DNA from: Pseudomonas viciae
GTDB taxonomy: Bacteria > Pseudomonadota > Gammaproteobacteria > Pseudomonadales > Pseudomonadaceae
Direction of reading: 5' to 3'
Assembly: GCF_004786035.1 (NCBI RefSeq)
Contig: NZ_CP035088.1
Span: forward strand, 3,942,001-4,006,000
DNA: 64,000 nt
In this document: positions 63,764 through 64,000 of the stretch, in pieces
Numbering within the stretch: the first letter of the stretch is position 1
Layout: every line of letters begins with the position of its first letter
Translations under genes and position numbers: made by a program
The notes under the pieces: model-generated
Seen by the model: only the letters and a program-made list of their open reading frames with translations
Database searches by the model: none
Told to the model about the DNA's origin: nothing

Positions 63764-64000
63764 TAACCCTCGGCCTCGTAGGACTCCCGATCCAGAACAG
63801 CCTTGACATCAATCACACAGGCCCCGGGCAATAACTTGGTGCGCATTTGCTGCAATGAGGTGCGCCGATAGGCCTCATGCGGCACAGCCACGATCATCGC
63901 ATCGCCTGCGGGCAGCTGTTCCCAACTGCTCAATGCGCAGTCGTACTCACGCATGACCGTCGCTGCGTCGGCCAGCGGGTCATGCACATGGACGTTGACG
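63745..64000 (-). CDS. Nucleotide-sugar dehydrogenase, C-terminal end (partial)
   Basis: Only the last 84 residues are in the window; the gene starts beyond the right edge. The visible part reads VHVHDPLADAATVMREYDC, then LPAGDAMIVAVPHEAYR, CVIDVKAVLDR and ends GYHFWRL. This is the C-terminal UDP-binding domain of the UDP-glucose/GDP-mannose dehydrogenase family, closest in pattern to UDP-N-acetylhexosamine dehydrogenases such as WbpO/TviB of surface polysaccharide synthesis. It overlaps luxR's 3' end by 19 bases, convergently. Confidence 0.85.
   Translation of the reverse strand, partial: VNVHVHDPLADAATVMREYDCALSSWEQLPAGDAMIVAVPHEAYRRTSLQQMRTKLLPGACVIDVKAVLDRESYEAEGYHFWRL

Overview
The window reads as a chromosomal segment of a Pseudomonas of the fluorescens lineage. 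This rests on the high GC content, dense and often overlapping genes, Pseudomonas-type REP/REPIN inverted repeats (3946-4046, 46126-46258), a glcDEF operon, an ANR-like box, and many c-di-GMP, chemotaxis and LysR/GntR/AraC genes. That assignment is inference from gene content. I saw no rRNA, tRNA, CRISPR array, insertion sequence or prophage.

Left part (1-9.3 kb): a SsuABC/TauABC-like ABC uptake operon (ATPase, binding protein, permease, then a cut-off gene at the left edge) faces a divergent GntR regulator. Next comes a compact operon for an Amadori (fructosyl-amino acid) type substrate: a HutC-type regulator, an FrlB-like deglycase, an FrlD-like kinase, and a polar amino-acid ABC transporter with binding protein and two permeases but no local ATPase.

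From 9.3 to 22.8 kb: a polyphosphate kinase 2, then a signalling island. It holds two periplasmic binding proteins around a diguanylate cyclase, a histidine kinase, a porin-like protein, a small PstS-like protein, and a GGDEF-EAL protein. The histidine kinase and the GGDEF-EAL protein share nearly the same sensor and the same upstream DNA. Then follow a threonine dehydratase-like enzyme with a divergent AraC regulator and an unknown membrane protein.

From 22.8 to 42.4 kb: a PhnD/PhnC/PhnE-type transporter of the putative selenate class, a LysR / aldo-keto reductase pair, a FIST-domain chemoreceptor, a methionine-rich exported protein behind an ANR-like box, a DJ-1/PfpI protein, glycolate oxidase glcDEF, a YceK-type lipoprotein, a Tat-exported FAD oxidase, a receiver-CheC protein with a PAS-GGDEF cyclase, periplasmic trehalase, and a small CxxC protein.

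From 42.4 to 54.6 kb: hexuronate/aldonate catabolism. One arm is a zinc dehydrogenase, altronate dehydratase and FCD-GntR regulator behind paired palindromes. The other is a six-gene kdgK-manD-dehydrogenase-MFS-uxuB-uxuA operon divergent from kdgR, with two near-identical KdgR-type boxes between them. Both arms feed 2-keto-3-deoxygluconate, which KdgK phosphorylates.

From 54.6 to 63.8 kb: the most unusual region, a quorum-sensing-linked biosynthetic cluster. Seven genes run leftward (adenylating ligase, N-acyltransferase, haem-oxygenase-like di-metal oxidase, flavoprotein, EamA exporter, alpha/beta hydrolase, LuxI synthase). Three run rightward (TrpE-like and TrpG-like anthranilate synthase subunits, LuxR regulator). 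The shared 647-base intergenic region has a CTG-N10-CAG lux-box-like dyad, a near-consensus sigma-70 promoter and a structured leader. I infer that it makes an activated, N-modified or N-oxidised anthranilate-type metabolite under acyl-homoserine-lactone control; I do not recognise it as a described pathway. The right edge cuts a nucleotide-sugar dehydrogenase.
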